From assembly GCA_963826795.1 (NCBI GenBank), contig CAWGYT010000025.1, positions 124,001 through 188,000 of the forward strand: a stretch of 64,000 nucleotides of DNA, given 5' to 3'. The notes under the pieces were generated by a model, which saw only the letters and a list, made by a program, of their open reading frames with translations, did not search any database and had not been told where the DNA came from. Numbering within the stretch: position 1 is the first letter of the stretch; each line of letters starts with the position of its first letter. Of the stretch, positions 46,101 through 55,206 are shown piece by piece. This DNA is from CAWGYT01 sp963826795 (GTDB taxonomy: Bacteria > Planctomycetota > Planctomycetia > Pirellulales > Pirellulaceae). Made by a program: the position numbers and the translations under genes.

Positions 46101-49100
46101 GTAGACGCCATCGCCGTCGTAGTCCTCGAACTTGAAGCCGTGGATCGAGCCCTTGACGTAGTTGCCAAACATCAGGCCGCGGCCGTCCGGCACCTCACTG
46201 GTCTCGCCGCCGAGTCCAACCAAGGTCTCGTACTTGACGCTCGGTGAGTTGGAATCCAGCATCGCGGCCCCTTGCCGCCAGACCAGTTCCTCGCCACTGC
46301 CGACATAGACCACAATCTCTTGGTGCGTCGATGGCATGATCTGGTCGCCAGGCTGAGCAACCACCACCGGGCCGAGGGCCGTGTTGGTGTTGGCTCCCTT
46401 CTCGACCAGCTTGTACTCGCGATTCGGCTTGAGTCCGGTGAACCAGACCTGCCCGCTGGCATCCGAGACTTGCGTCCCGACCAGATCGGTGAACTCGCCG
46501 GTCAGCAGGTTTTGCTGATACAGCTCGAACACAAACCCGGCCCACGGTCGGTCGAATTGGTCGCCCGGCCGCGTTGGATCCTGATCGGTCGTGGCCTCGT
46601 ACACGCCGTCGGCGTCGATGTCCTCGAACTTGAAGGCATGGATCGAACCCTTGACCAGATCGGCGAAGATCAACTGCTCGCCGACGAGCACTTCCTCGCG
46701 AAGGGTGCCTCTCCCGTCGGGCGCTCCGTTGGGATCGATCACATAGACCTGAGCGGTATTCGACAATGCAGCCACTTCGGCGGGCGTCGCAGGTCGTCCG
46801 GCATTCAGGTAGTTAACGCCGTCGCCGGAATCGAAACCGATTTGAGCTCCCGGGCCACCGAATCCACCTAAGCCGGTAACGTCGCCGTCGGCCCACTCCA
46901 TGTCACCATAGAAGAAGGCCACGACGTCACCCGTCGGTCGGTCTTCGATATACAGCGTGAACGTGTTCAACAGGTCGGTGTGTTCGCCAAAGTAGCCCAC
47001 GTCCAGCCAATCAACTTGGACGTAAGGATTCCCCGACGAGCCACTCGTGCCGCTGGTGAAGTGGACCAGCCCGCTGCCGGCACCGCGCGTGTCGACGTCT
47101 GCCCAGAAGGGCGCGATCATCGGCGGAATTCCCGGGTTCGGGAACCCGGTGGGCTCATAGCTTTCCTCCGAAGCGCCGAACGTCACATTCCCGTTATTGT
47201 TGATGTAGAACTCGGTATACGAGCTGCCGTAGAAATCAAAGGTGAATCCCAGCGGGATCGCGCCGGTGGAACCATCATCATTCGGCCCGAGGATCACAGC
47301 GCCGGGCTGGACCGGCACGACACTCCCATCGCCGTTGCCGCCGCCGCCCATCGGCAGCATCGCCGCCCCGTCTCGCCAGACCAATTCCTGGCCACTAAGA
47401 ACCGTCACCTTCGACTGATCCTTGGTCATCATCAGCCCGTGCAACTCGATCGCGTCGATCTGCTCGTCCTGGCCACGCGACCAGGCGTGCATCGGATCGA
47501 TCGTCACGCGGACTCGATTCACCTGGAAGTCGGTCATCCGAGGCAAGGTGATCGTGAAGTCCTGGATGCTGCCATCCGGAGTCGGATCGGCACCGTTCAC
47601 CGCCTCGTCGAAGACGGTGACCCAGACGCCGTCAGTCGAGTTGTAAATCTCGACCTTATCCACAAAGCCATTGCCCCAGCTCTCGGTGATGGTTACCGCG
47701 GTGGCGAAGACGGCCTTGCCGAAGTCGACCGTGATCGTTTGCGGGGAATGCTCGTTGGCCACGTCCTGCTTGGCCGCCCAGGCCAGTTGGCTGTCGCCGT
47801 AGGCCGGAACGTCCTTCTTGAGGACCTGAACCGGTTGGTAGCTGTCGACCGGGTCGCCGGCGGGATCGTCCTTCGACGAGCTCGCGGTGGCCGACGTTCC
47901 ATACTGATTGACCGGCATGAAGCTCGGCATCACTTCGCCCTGGAACTGACCGACCAGATCCAGCCGTTCAATCACCGTATAGGTGCGCGGGCTGACGTCC
48001 TCAATCCAGAACTCGCCCGGCATGTCGGTCATCGCCCCGGTGCGTGCCGTGAAGCGGATATCATCGATCCAGGCCGTGCTCGGTGCGTTGTTGGGCTCTT
48101 CGGCGTCGTTGCTGAAGGTCCACGTGTACTTATGCCATCCCCATTCGACTCCGTCGAACCAGACATCGTTAAAGGTGGCGTCGTCGCCCGTCCACGTGCC
48201 TTGCAGCACGTCGTCGATGTAGAACCGCAGCACGTCGCCGGGATCCGCGGCCTCGCCCCCGTTGGAATCGATCAGTTTCGAGAAGCCGATTCCGGCCGAG
48301 AAAGGCGTAAAGGCCAGGATCGTCATCGAGGCCGTCTGGTCCTCGGTGATCGTCGCCTTGGCACTGCCCGGAGCCGTGTGTCCGGCAGCCGCTTCGTAGG
48401 ACCAACCGAGTCCAGGGGCACCGACGCCCACACCCTTCCCGTTGACCAATTGGTACTGACCGTAGTACGGCAGCGCACCGTTGGGGGCGGGAGGATTCAG
48501 CGAGCCGCTGAAGGTGTAGTCCGGGATCAGCAGAAGGCCATTGGCATCCGCCGGCGAGTACTCGATTCCATTGAAGGGCGTATCGCCGTTGTCTTCGACT
48601 CCGTTCAGATTCGTGTCATGGAATTTGTAGCCATGAATTGAACCCTTGACGTAGTTCTCGAAAATCAATTGCTCGTCGATGCCTTGACCCGTATTAGTCG
48701 GGATGTTCGTGTTTCCGTTTCGCACGATCTCCTGTCGAAGCGTTCCGTTGTTGACACCGACGTAGAAATCGCTGCCGAGATCGACGGTGTCGACAAAGAT
48801 CTTGCCGGTGAAAGGCACGCCGTCGACCTTGACGTTGTAGTCGATGCGGTCGTCGTAACCCTTGCCCGTCAGCTTCAGCGTCCAGCTGACGGACTGCGTG
48901 GGATTTCCACCCAAGAGCGAGTTGATCACAACCGGGTTGGCCGTGGTCACATCCGACTGATTCCACTCGTCGCCCATTTCCATCAGCAGCACATCCAAGG
49001 TCGTGTTACCGACTTCAATGACCTGCAGCATCACGCGATCGTCGCCCACACTCGTGATCTGGACTTTGACGTCGTCATTCGAACCCGCATCCAACTGCAA

Positions 49101-52100
49101 GCCGTCGATGGTCACGACTTGATTGGTGAAGTAGCCCGTGCCGTGATTCTTGAGTGCGACCGACAACACCTTTTGGTACGTCGGTGACGCAGGGTTCGTA
49201 TCAATCGTGACGTCCATCGTCAAACCGCCCGGTTCAACGACTGGCACATTGGTGTACGTGTAGGTCGGGGTCGCCTGTCCCGGAGCCCCGTAGCCCGTTC
49301 CTTGCGAAATCGGGGTCGTGTTGATGGCCAACACGTCGCCAACCACCGAGCCCTGAGGCGTGATGGTGAACATGTCGCCCACCTCGTACGCCTTACCGCC
49401 CATCAGCACCCCGGCGTCGGGACCGACCGTGTCGATATCGTCCCCAGGATTTCCGGTGGGCCGAAGATCGACGAATTTGCTCTCGACCTGCGTGATCTTC
49501 AGGATGATATCGTCCGTCGGAGTCTGACCACCAATCAGGCTGAACGGAATCTTGACAACGTCGCCTTCGACGTAATTCTTGCCCTGGTCAGCGATCGTCC
49601 ACGTGGGCGTTCCGTTGCCATCGACCGTGACGTTGACCTTGAAGCCCGTGCCGGCATTGCTACCGCTAACGTAGACGGCCGAGAGCGGGTTGGCTGGAGC
49701 GAAATTCGGCGTGAGGCTATTCGTATTGACGCTGGTCTGCGTCGCGATTCGAACCTTGCCGGATTCGATCTTGACCTCGAACTTGAGCCCCGTCCCGGTC
49801 AGCGGAAGAGCACCGGGGCTCGTGTAATTGAAGTAGTGCGGGAAACCCGGGACGTCCGGGGCCGCAAACGTATACGTCCCCGCGGTCCACTTCGCCGGAC
49901 CACCATCCTTCGTTGCCTGGTCGCCACCGTTCAGGCCCTTGATTTCAAGCTCCTGGACATGGTACGCATCCGAGGGCATCGGCACGTCAACGCGGACGGT
50001 ATGGGTCGCCATTTCGCCTTCGCACAGGATGTGCGTGAGGGCCGCCGTTTCACCCGAAACCTGGACCAGACCCGGGTTGTCCGTAAAGCAGTACTGCTGG
50101 AAGTGACCGGCGCCAGGCGTCCAGACATACTCGTCGCGGCTGGTGATCGTGAACTGCACCGTGTTCGATTGCGTTTCCATCACGTTGTCGATCGGGAACG
50201 CGACGTTGCCGCTGGCGTCCAACAGCTGGCCCTGGTCCGGTAATCCGACCAACGACGGATTGTCGCCGCTGGTGTTGTAGCCGACCGGATTGACCTTCTC
50301 ATAGACTTCGTAGGTGCCGGGCCGCAGGTCTTCGAACCAGAAGTGACCGTTCGCGTCGGTCGTGGTCGAAAGATTGACGTTGTTGCCTTCCCCGGTGTAC
50401 TCGCCGCTGCGACCGGACAGGAAGATCGTCACGCCGGCGAGGCCGGGTTCGTAGCCAACGAATTCACCCTTGTCATTGAAGATGGTGGCCGTGCCATTCC
50501 CGTCGAGGTCCTCGGCCTTGAAGCCGTGAATCGAGCCGGGGATGTAGTTCCCGAAGACCAGCTCTTCGCGTCCGTTGAACGGGTGCGGCTGAGCTCGATC
50601 CAGGATCTCATGCTGCAGAGCCCCGTTGGGCAGCATTGCCGCGCCGGCCTTCCAGACGAGCTCCTCGCGGCTACCCACGAAGACCGGTCGCGAAACCGGA
50701 CGCGTCGGCTTGTATTCGACATTCAGTTCGGGGGACAGAATCTCTTCGACGATGTAGTAGCCCGGCACGACGCCCGTGAACCAGAATTCGCCGTTGGCAT
50801 TCGTGGCCGCCGGCCCCATGGCCAAATCACCCTTGCTGCCATCTTCGTTCTGATAGTACAGGTTGAACTTGATTCCGGCCCAAGGTGTGTCGGTCCCGTC
50901 ATACTTTCCGTTGCCGTTGTCGTCTTCAAACTTGAAGCCGTGGACCGATCCCTTGACATAATTGCCAAAGATCAGGCCTTCGTCGATGCCGAACTCGTTG
51001 GGACTAACCAGGACCTCTTCGCGGAGCGTGCCCTCGGTGGGCAACATCGCGGCACCGCTCTTCCAGACGTGCTCCTGACCGCTGGTCACGAACACTTGAC
51101 GCGAAACGGTGGGCGTCGACGGCATGACGCTCGACCAACTGGGTTGCAGCTCCGTTACGGTATAGACGCCCGGAGCCAACCCTTCGAACCAAAATTCGCC
51201 GCCATGATCGCTGATGCCGCGCCGAGCTGGCACGGGCATGTCGAACTGACCCGTCGCGGGATTATACATGAAGCCCGTCAGCTCAAACTCGACACCGCCG
51301 AAGGGCAGGTCCCAGCCGTTGGGATCGTATTTGCCGTCCGCTTCGTAGTCGTCGAACTTGAAGCCGTGAATCGATCCCACGACGTAATTGCCGAACAGCA
51401 GCCCCGGATCCTTCACGATTTCGTCGTCGGCGTAGTGCCAGACGTTGACCGGCAAGGCGGTCGGGTTATTCAGCACGTAGATCCCGAACGCGTAATTTCC
51501 GTAAATCACGGACGAGTCAATCCCGTCCACACGGCGATCGCGATTGACGTCCAAGGCGTTGGTGATGCCCACGCCTTCGGCGTAGTTCGCAAACACAAGG
51601 GCGCTGTCGGTCCCGTCCACTTCGGTGTTCGGCGGAGGCCCTGGAATGTTCAGCGTTTCGCCGACCTGATTCCCCCAGAAGTGAATGTCGTCCTGCAAAA
51701 TCCGAGTCCGGCCGTTGGCCAGCACCTTGACTCGGAGCCACTCGTTCCTGATCGCGCCATCGGCGAACTCGATGTAGACTCGCGTGCTGCCGCCCACGCC
51801 GCCGCCGATGACCTGAGTCACGGCGATCGGCACTGGACCCGTCGCCCATAACGAGGGGTTGTTGTCGTTGCCCACCTTGAATTCGAAATCGGCCGCCGTG
51901 ATCGCGTGATGAACGCCGCCGTTCACGATGTCAACGTAGATCCCGTTGATGCCCTTGTCGTAGCTCGTATAGTTCTTGGTCGTCGCCGTGCCTGAACCGG
52001 GCAGGTAGGCCGTCTTGTCGCTTTGAGGAGGAATCGCCGCGTTGTTCTCGGTAATCGACGTGTTCGGCGTGTTGTAGTTGTCCCAGGCCGAGTTGTTGTA

Positions 52101-53429
52101 GAAGATTCCGCGCTCCACGACCTGACCAAAGTCGGCCGCGCCCTCTTCCCAGACCCACTCCTCGCCCGCACACAGAAACACGGGGAACGTCGTGTGCGTC
52201 GAGGGCTGCACTTCGCTGCTGGGCGTGTTTGGAATTTCCTTCACGACGTAGTAGCCTGGGTCGACGGGCTCGAACCAGAATTCGCCGTTCGCATTCGTCA
52301 CCGAGACCATGCCCGGGACAAGCGTATCGCCCGCTTCGATCACGCCGTCATGATCCAGGTCCGTCCAAAGCTCGAATCGCACGCCGGCCAGCGGCTTGTC
52401 CGCGATGCCGAGGGTCGGGTCCCCCGGTGGATCGTACTTGCCGTTTTTGATCATGTCTTCGTACTTGAAGCCATGAATCGAGGCCTCTCGCAGCCGCATG
52501 GGAATTTGGGCATCGGCCTCGACCTGCAGGTCAGGCCCTTGCCCATTAAAGGTGCCCAAGTTGGGCGTGTACTCCGGCTTCGTGCCAGCCGCGACACCGC
52601 CGTCCTCGGCGAAAAACTTCCGCGAGGGATTCGTGCCCGTGAATGGATCCTGAACGTTGAAGTTGAACAACATTTGCTGGAGATCCGTCGCTGCTAACGG
52701 ACCCCCGTAGCGGACGTCGAGGTGGGCCGGATCGACATACGTCGGCGCCGCTGAAATCGCGAAACCACCAAACACGAAAACCGTTTGGAAGCCGGGATAA
52801 TCGTTGTTGCCGAAGGCATCGAAAGGCACCAGCGGAGGCGTTGCGACCAGGCTCACCTCACGCAGCCCCGTCACCTCGGCCTTCAGGATCAACGTGCCGT
52901 CGTCATAGCCGGTGCCCGCCAAGGCGTTGGCCTTGTCAAGCGCCGAGCCGCCATAGATGCCGCCGATGTCGTTGTAGTAGATCTCCAGCCCAAAGGTGCT
53001 GGAATTCTGGGGCATCGTGAGGGCGATTTCGCCGTCCGCATTCAGCGAGACTTTCGCCCGCATGATGGCGGTTACTTCGTAATCCGAATTCAGGCCGCCA
53101 TTGGGCGTCACCGGGCCCGCGTCGGCGTTGAAGCCCACCAAGCTCGCCTGATAGAGAAATTCGCCCTCACCGCCCTGCAGGACCGCGCTATAGTTGCTGA
53201 TGAGCGCGTTGCCGTCGATGAAGTCGAGCGAGTCGAAGGACAACGTGAACGGCTGAGGTGCCGTCTCCGGCTTCGCATCGTGGTCATAGGGCGTTGTTTC
53301 AAAAATTAAGTCCGCCGCGAGGAGCTGCCGAGCTTCCAACACCTCACTCTGCGGCTTCCAGCGCCGCTTGTTGAGCTTGCGCTGTTGAAACTTGGGGCTG
53401 CGGGCTCGGTTGCGCTTTGTAGCTTTCAT
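43128..53429 (-). CDS. Giant SdrD-B-repeat surface protein (3,433 aa) with nested VWA and NIDO domains
   Basis: Predicted cell-surface protein. The N-terminus is basic and contains VLEARQLLAAD, the planctomycete export signature. After an N-terminal domain of about 320 residues come eleven SdrD-B/Cna-B-like units. Each opens with GSIHGFKFED(x)DGxYD and closes with the motif ELVWxxGAAML; their starts lie near residues 320, 690, 830, 970, 1600, 2265, 2430, 2557, 2900, 3040 and 3206. A dockerin-like pair (VDGTDSALVFANY, VDGIDSSVIYGNY) follows unit 1, near 605-650. A NIDO domain (GFTFDFYGSSYTEFYINNNG) lies at about 2045-2210. A VWA domain with MIDAS DASGSM and SDGYPN is nested inside unit 8 (about 2570-2790). 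The C-terminal 110 residues form a helical tail of unknown kind. ATG 53429 is chosen for GGAG nine bases upstream. Adhesion or cell-cell contact is a guess. Confidence 0.9.
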   Translation of the reverse strand: MKATKRNRARSPKFQQRKLNKRRWKPQSEVLEARQLLAADLIFETTPYDHDAKPETAPQPFTLSFDSLDFIDGNALISNYSAVLQGGEGEFLYQASLVGFNADAGPVTPNGGLNSDYEVTAIMRAKVSLNADGEIALTMPQNSSTFGLEIYYNDIGGIYGGSALDKANALAGTGYDDGTLILKAEVTGLREVSLVATPPLVPFDAFGNNDYPGFQTVFVFGGFAISAAPTYVDPAHLDVRYGGPLAATDLQQMLFNFNVQDPFTGTNPSRKFFAEDGGVAAGTKPEYTPNLGTFNGQGPDLQVEADAQIPMRLREASIHGFKYEDMIKNGKYDPPGDPTLGIADKPLAGVRFELWTDLDHDGVIEAGDTLVPGMVSVTNANGEFWFEPVDPGYYVVKEIPNTPSSEVQPSTHTTFPVFLCAGEEWVWEEGAADFGQVVERGIFYNNSAWDNYNTPNTSITENNAAIPPQSDKTAYLPGSGTATTKNYTSYDKGINGIYVDIVNGGVHHAITAADFEFKVGNDNNPSLWATGPVPIAVTQVIGGGVGGSTRVYIEFADGAIRNEWLRVKVLANGRTRILQDDIHFWGNQVGETLNIPGPPPNTEVDGTDSALVFANYAEGVGITNALDVNRDRRVDGIDSSVIYGNYAFGIYVLNNPTALPVNVWHYADDEIVKDPGLLFGNYVVGSIHGFKFDDYEADGKYDPNGWDLPFGGVEFELTGFMYNPATGQFDMPVPARRGISDHGGEFWFEGLAPGVYTVTELQPSWSSVMPSTPTVSRQVFVTSGQEHVWKSGAAMLPTEGTLREEVLVSPNEFGIDEGLIFGNYVKGSVHGFKFEDDNGNGKYDGTDTPWAGIKFNLYYQNEDGSKGDLAMGPAATNANGEFWFTGVVPGYYIVEEILSPELNVEYKPTRPVSRPVFVGSREELVWKAGAAMLPNGALQHEILDRAQPHPFNGREELVFGNYIPGSIHGFKAEDLDGNGTATIFNDKGEFVGYEPGLAGVTIFLSGRSGEYTGEGNNVNLSTTTDANGHFWFEDLRPGTYEVYEKVNPVGYNTSGDNPSLVGLPDQGQLLDASGNVAFPIDNVMETQSNTVQFTITSRDEYVWTPGAGHFQQYCFTDNPGLVQVSGETAALTHILCEGEMATHTVRVDVPMPSDAYHVQELEIKGLNGGDQATKDGGPAKWTAGTYTFAAPDVPGFPHYFNYTSPGALPLTGTGLKFEVKIESGKVRIATQTSVNTNSLTPNFAPANPLSAVYVSGSNAGTGFKVNVTVDGNGTPTWTIADQGKNYVEGDVVKIPFSLIGGQTPTDDIILKITQVESKFVDLRPTGNPGDDIDTVGPDAGVLMGGKAYEVGDMFTITPQGSVVGDVLAINTTPISQGTGYGAPGQATPTYTYTNVPVVEPGGLTMDVTIDTNPASPTYQKVLSVALKNHGTGYFTNQVVTIDGLQLDAGSNDDVKVQITSVGDDRVMLQVIEVGNTTLDVLLMEMGDEWNQSDVTTANPVVINSLLGGNPTQSVSWTLKLTGKGYDDRIDYNVKVDGVPFTGKIFVDTVDLGSDFYVGVNNGTLRQEIVRNGNTNIPTNTGQGIDEQLIFENYVKGSIHGYKFHDTNLNGVEDNGDTPFNGIEYSPADANGLLLIPDYTFSGSLNPPAPNGALPYYGQYQLVNGKGVGVGAPGLGWSYEAAAGHTAPGSAKATITEDQTASMTILAFTPFSAGIGFSKLIDSNGGEAADPGDVLRFYIDDVLQGTWTGDDATFNDVWFDGVEWGWHKYTWTFSNDAEEPNNAPSTAWIDDIRFTARTGAMTDMPGEFWIEDVSPRTYTVIERLDLVGQFQGEVMPSFMPVNQYGTSATASSSKDDPAGDPVDSYQPVQVLKKDVPAYGDSQLAWAAKQDVANEHSPQTITVDFGKAVFATAVTITESWGNGFVDKVEIYNSTDGVWVTVFDEAVNGADPTPDGSIQDFTITLPRMTDFQVNRVRVTIDPMHAWSRGQDEQIDAIELHGLMMTKDQSKVTVLSGQELVWRDGAAMLPMGGGGNGDGSVVPVQPGAVILGPNDDGSTGAIPLGFTFDFYGSSYTEFYINNNGNVTFGASEESYEPTGFPNPGIPPMIAPFWADVDTRGAGSGLVHFTSGTSGSSGNPYVQVDWLDVGYFGEHTDLLNTFTLYIEDRPTGDVVAFFYGDMEWADGDVTGLGGFGGPGAQIGFDSGDGVNYLNAGRPATPAEVAALSNTAQVYVIDPNGAPDGRGTLREEVLVGEQLIFADLVKGSIHAFKFEDIDADGVYEATTDQDPTRPGDQFDRPWAGFVFELYQQNLLTGEFTDLVGTQVSDASGQVWFTGLKPNREYKLVEKGANTNTALGPVVVAQPGDQIMPSTHQEIVVYVGSGEELVWRQGAAMLDSNSPSVKYETLVGLGGETSEVPDGRGLMFGNYVKGSIHGFKFEDYDGDGVYDANEAPFGGITFVLEKLSSPTDQSGTLIEATLTDKDGEFWLEGLVPGYYRLYEDFKGNPLVQTTENPPVFFVGSRQELVWKATRAMLPSDSLRQEFVVGGPLTYGNAVTGSIHGFKCLDIDADGVCETTGHVVFVVDASGSMLGDILEIEAGGDGDADDIPGDYNGDGFSNTKLDAVLVTVNRLVGLMPALPSNANIDISVVVIQGNGAYELDFDPGAGVKKYTSYRNTTQIADALKTVDGTTNSNTNYQAGLNLATSQLVAWNAEAYRSNVYFLSDGYPNTPVGQSGAALADEVAALSTVAGNIIGMGIGEDASLDSLSVIDPLAVIYPTMVDLNTAMLGGNFKTPDVPIAGVTFTLTGTDGKGNSVGPIPVATDANGEFWFMGLYPGSYTVTETLPAGMQSSTHNATNPTWTHFVGSREEYAWAPGKAMLPSGSMKRELVDGKLVFGNYYPGSIHGFKFEDVNANGVYDDGDAAMGNVQFQLWSGGNLINTTSSILFGPNKGTFQFAGLKPGAYTVREVDVAGDDVVPTTSIESSFKILSGQEYVWKKNTPAVVLGPGQYEVLADGDDNPLNDELNGPIGLELLFGNTVLGSIHGFKFEDYNGDGNYDDTRVPSGDILTGDNRADVNGDGFIDFYADRLPDRPGLQIQVDNPWANFPFVVTGDFNGDGVVTSQTVVTDANGEFWLEHLWPGAYNVSEKLDSVGSDVKPTDTTSRDFFVKSRQELVWRPGAAHLPTNTLKVEVPSDLAFSNAYAGSVHGCVFVDVNRNGQQNPGEPTLDNVPVELYKSDAAGNMGALVASTTTSGNPLQHGYYSFNNLPVGWYLIKINATYLANNQATVTTSGNSEPAPAVAPPTHLVFVGSREELVHRDGAAAPLGPNQHEVNVGHVTLVGLAEAQQIPAAISAALLGRDDVGGRQADVDAVDMLLASVEDQATRQRADLSQAATRSTRRAWVSDDWGTSEDGRFKSLVDEVLADLEGEEEDLRAFLA

Positions 53430-54063
53430 CAAAAGAATCTCCATTCGAGCAGAGGCTCAGGCCACTTTTTCTTGCAAGGGAGGGGAGGTCTGGGTTCGCG
53501 GACGTTAAGGTGTGTTAAAGGCAACAAGAAGGCATATTGGGGCGAAATCTCGCTGCGGATTTCCGAAAGCAGTTAGTTCGGGTTTCTGCATCCTTAATTT
53601 CCGAGTGTCACCACAACCTACCTAAATGTCAAGCGTTCGCCATTCGAAAAAACCAAATGATCTGAGGGAACTCGCAACGCTCGAATGGAGGGGTTCAAGC
53701 AACGCTAAGAAAGCGTTACTCAGAAAGCATTTATGTTCAGAAATATGAACAAAAATGAACGCTGACGGGCGCGATGATGTGCGGCGTCGCGACAAGCCGC
53801 ATGCGGATTCGACGGAGGTGGGGTTGACAGTAGGAACTCCCGACCGAAGCCAATACCGGGCTGGTCGCCGCGACGCGAAAGGCCCCCTATTCGCGGGGAG
53901 CGAAATGGGGAGACTCAGCAAGACGATCGAGAGTCAGCGAGCGGAGGGATGTGGGACGATTCAGTTCGCTGAACGGAGCGATACGCTTGTCCGTTTCCAC
54001 AGGCGTCGGTCACGACCGCAAGGAATCCTCCGGGGTGGTGGCGCGCAACTCATGCGTGTTCCC
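53430..54063. other. 634-bp upstream region of the giant gene
   Basis: AT-richer than its surroundings. It carries a candidate promoter (53604-53632) and two short inverted repeats, aacgct/agcgtt at 53701-53717 and gttca/tgaac at 53735-53750, that could be regulator sites. Short open frames here lack ribosome sites and are not called. Confidence 0.5.
53604..53632 (-). promoter_or_regulatory. Candidate sigma-70-type promoter of the giant gene
   Basis: On the minus strand a perfect TTGACA (53627-53632) is followed after 17 bp by GACACT (53604-53609), which keeps three of six -10 consensus positions. It lies about 175 bp before the giant gene's ATG. The -35 is strong and the -10 weak, so this is a suggestion only. 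Confidence 0.4.
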
Positions 54064-55095
54064 TCAAGACGCGACGTGTCGACGGCGGATCCAGCCCCAC
54101 AGCAGCGGCCCTGAGATCGACCAGATCAACCCGCTAGAGGGCTCCGGCACCGACTTTACTGCCGAGACCGCCTCACGCGGTCCGAGCTCGTAGCCGCCCG
54201 ACTGAAAGGCCTGAATCAGGTCGGCTGTATCGAACTCGCAGTCGCCATCCCAATCGCCCGTCGCCCAGGTGGAATTTCCTTCCACGGCGTCTTCGTACTC
54301 ACCGGCCTGCAACACCTGAATAAAGTCCGGGCTGCTGAACTCGCCGTCCAAGTTAGCGTCGCCGTAGTACGTCTTACGCAGGTCGGTGACCCACACATCG
54401 CGGTCACCTTGGTCCACGGTCCCGCTGCCATCCAAATCGAACGCGAGATCGTCCGATTCGTCTTTCACCGCGCTCGTCAGGGCATCGATGTCGCTGGCGT
54501 CGAGCACTCCGTCGCCGTTAAAATCGCCCGACGGCGCCAGAATCGTCACCGTTCCGTTGCGGAACGTCAGCTGATCGGTGACCAAGGTCGCATTGTCGGC
54601 CGCGGTCGTTCGATTGAAGTAGTTCAGGTCGATCTGGAACACGTCGCCTGGCCTGGCGTTGGTGGCGTCCAGCACGAGGCCCAGGACACTGCCCTGGGGC
54701 AGGACATTGGAGGAAGGCAACGCAATCGTGTTATTCAGCTTCGCGTTGGTGCTTGGCAAACCGGGTGGCGTCGCCGCGAACAGGATGGGCAACGTCCCCC
54801 AAATCGAGTCGACCGGAGCAGTGGGGTCGAACGATTCGATCAGAAGGCTGCTCCCCTCGTGCCCGGACAGCAACGAAGTTCCCAGCGAGATATTGAGCGA
54901 CGACACAGGCTGATCTCCGCTCACATCCACGGAGGCGGAAAACTTGCCCGGCGGCACCGACCGATCCGAAAATGAAATCTGAATCTCAGCCCGCGCCAGG
55001 CGGCCATGGGCGCCGAACGCTGCGACCGTCACCAACACCCTCACCACCAACAACAACCATCGATTGCCGTATCCCATCGCTTCCCCTCGTCGCAT
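54064..55095 (-). CDS. Secreted cohesin/dockerin-like PEP-CTERM protein
   Basis: Protein of 343 residues. A signal peptide (WLLLVVRVLVTVAAFGAHG) leads to a beta-sandwich domain (about 35-185, SVPPGKFSASVDVSG...GDVFQIDLNYFNR) resembling a cohesin fold. Dockerin-like EF hands follow (DFNGDGVLDASDIDAL, DLDGSGTVDQGD), then the two-EF-hand module shared with the genes at 11213 and 18062 (DANLDGEFSSPDF...DWDGDCEFDTADLIQAFQSGGYE). The C-terminus is a PEP-CTERM tail (VPEPSSGLIW, helix, RRRHVAS). ATG 55095 or ATG 55077 could start it; the second has GGGGA four bases upstream. It lies between the giant protein and the TPR protein on the same strand. Confidence 0.83.
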   Translation of the reverse strand: MRRGEAMGYGNRWLLLVVRVLVTVAAFGAHGRLARAEIQISFSDRSVPPGKFSASVDVSGDQPVSSLNISLGTSLLSGHEGSSLLIESFDPTAPVDSIWGTLPILFAATPPGLPSTNAKLNNTIALPSSNVLPQGSVLGLVLDATNARPGDVFQIDLNYFNRTTAADNATLVTDQLTFRNGTVTILAPSGDFNGDGVLDASDIDALTSAVKDESDDLAFDLDGSGTVDQGDRDVWVTDLRKTYYGDANLDGEFSSPDFIQVLQAGEYEDAVEGNSTWATGDWDGDCEFDTADLIQAFQSGGYELGPREAVSAVKSVPEPSSGLIWSISGPLLWGWIRRRHVAS

Positions 55096-55206
55096 TTCCC
55101 CAAACCCTGTTGCACACGCGTGTGATCTCCCATCCCCGTTCCACTCGAAGCCGAGCCATGCGGGACGCCGTCTAGCGGTGCTGGTCGTCGTGCGGCACCG
55201 CGATCC

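Noticed and set aside
42906..48641. Long plus-strand frames (up to 918 residues) opposite the giant gene
   Set aside because: They mirror the codon structure of the minus-strand giant protein, contain no domain and no ribosome site, and shift with its repeats.
53755..54114. 119-residue plus-strand frame between the giant gene and the PEP-CTERM gene
   Set aside because: No ribosome site, no recognisable composition, and it runs into the 3' end of the opposite gene.
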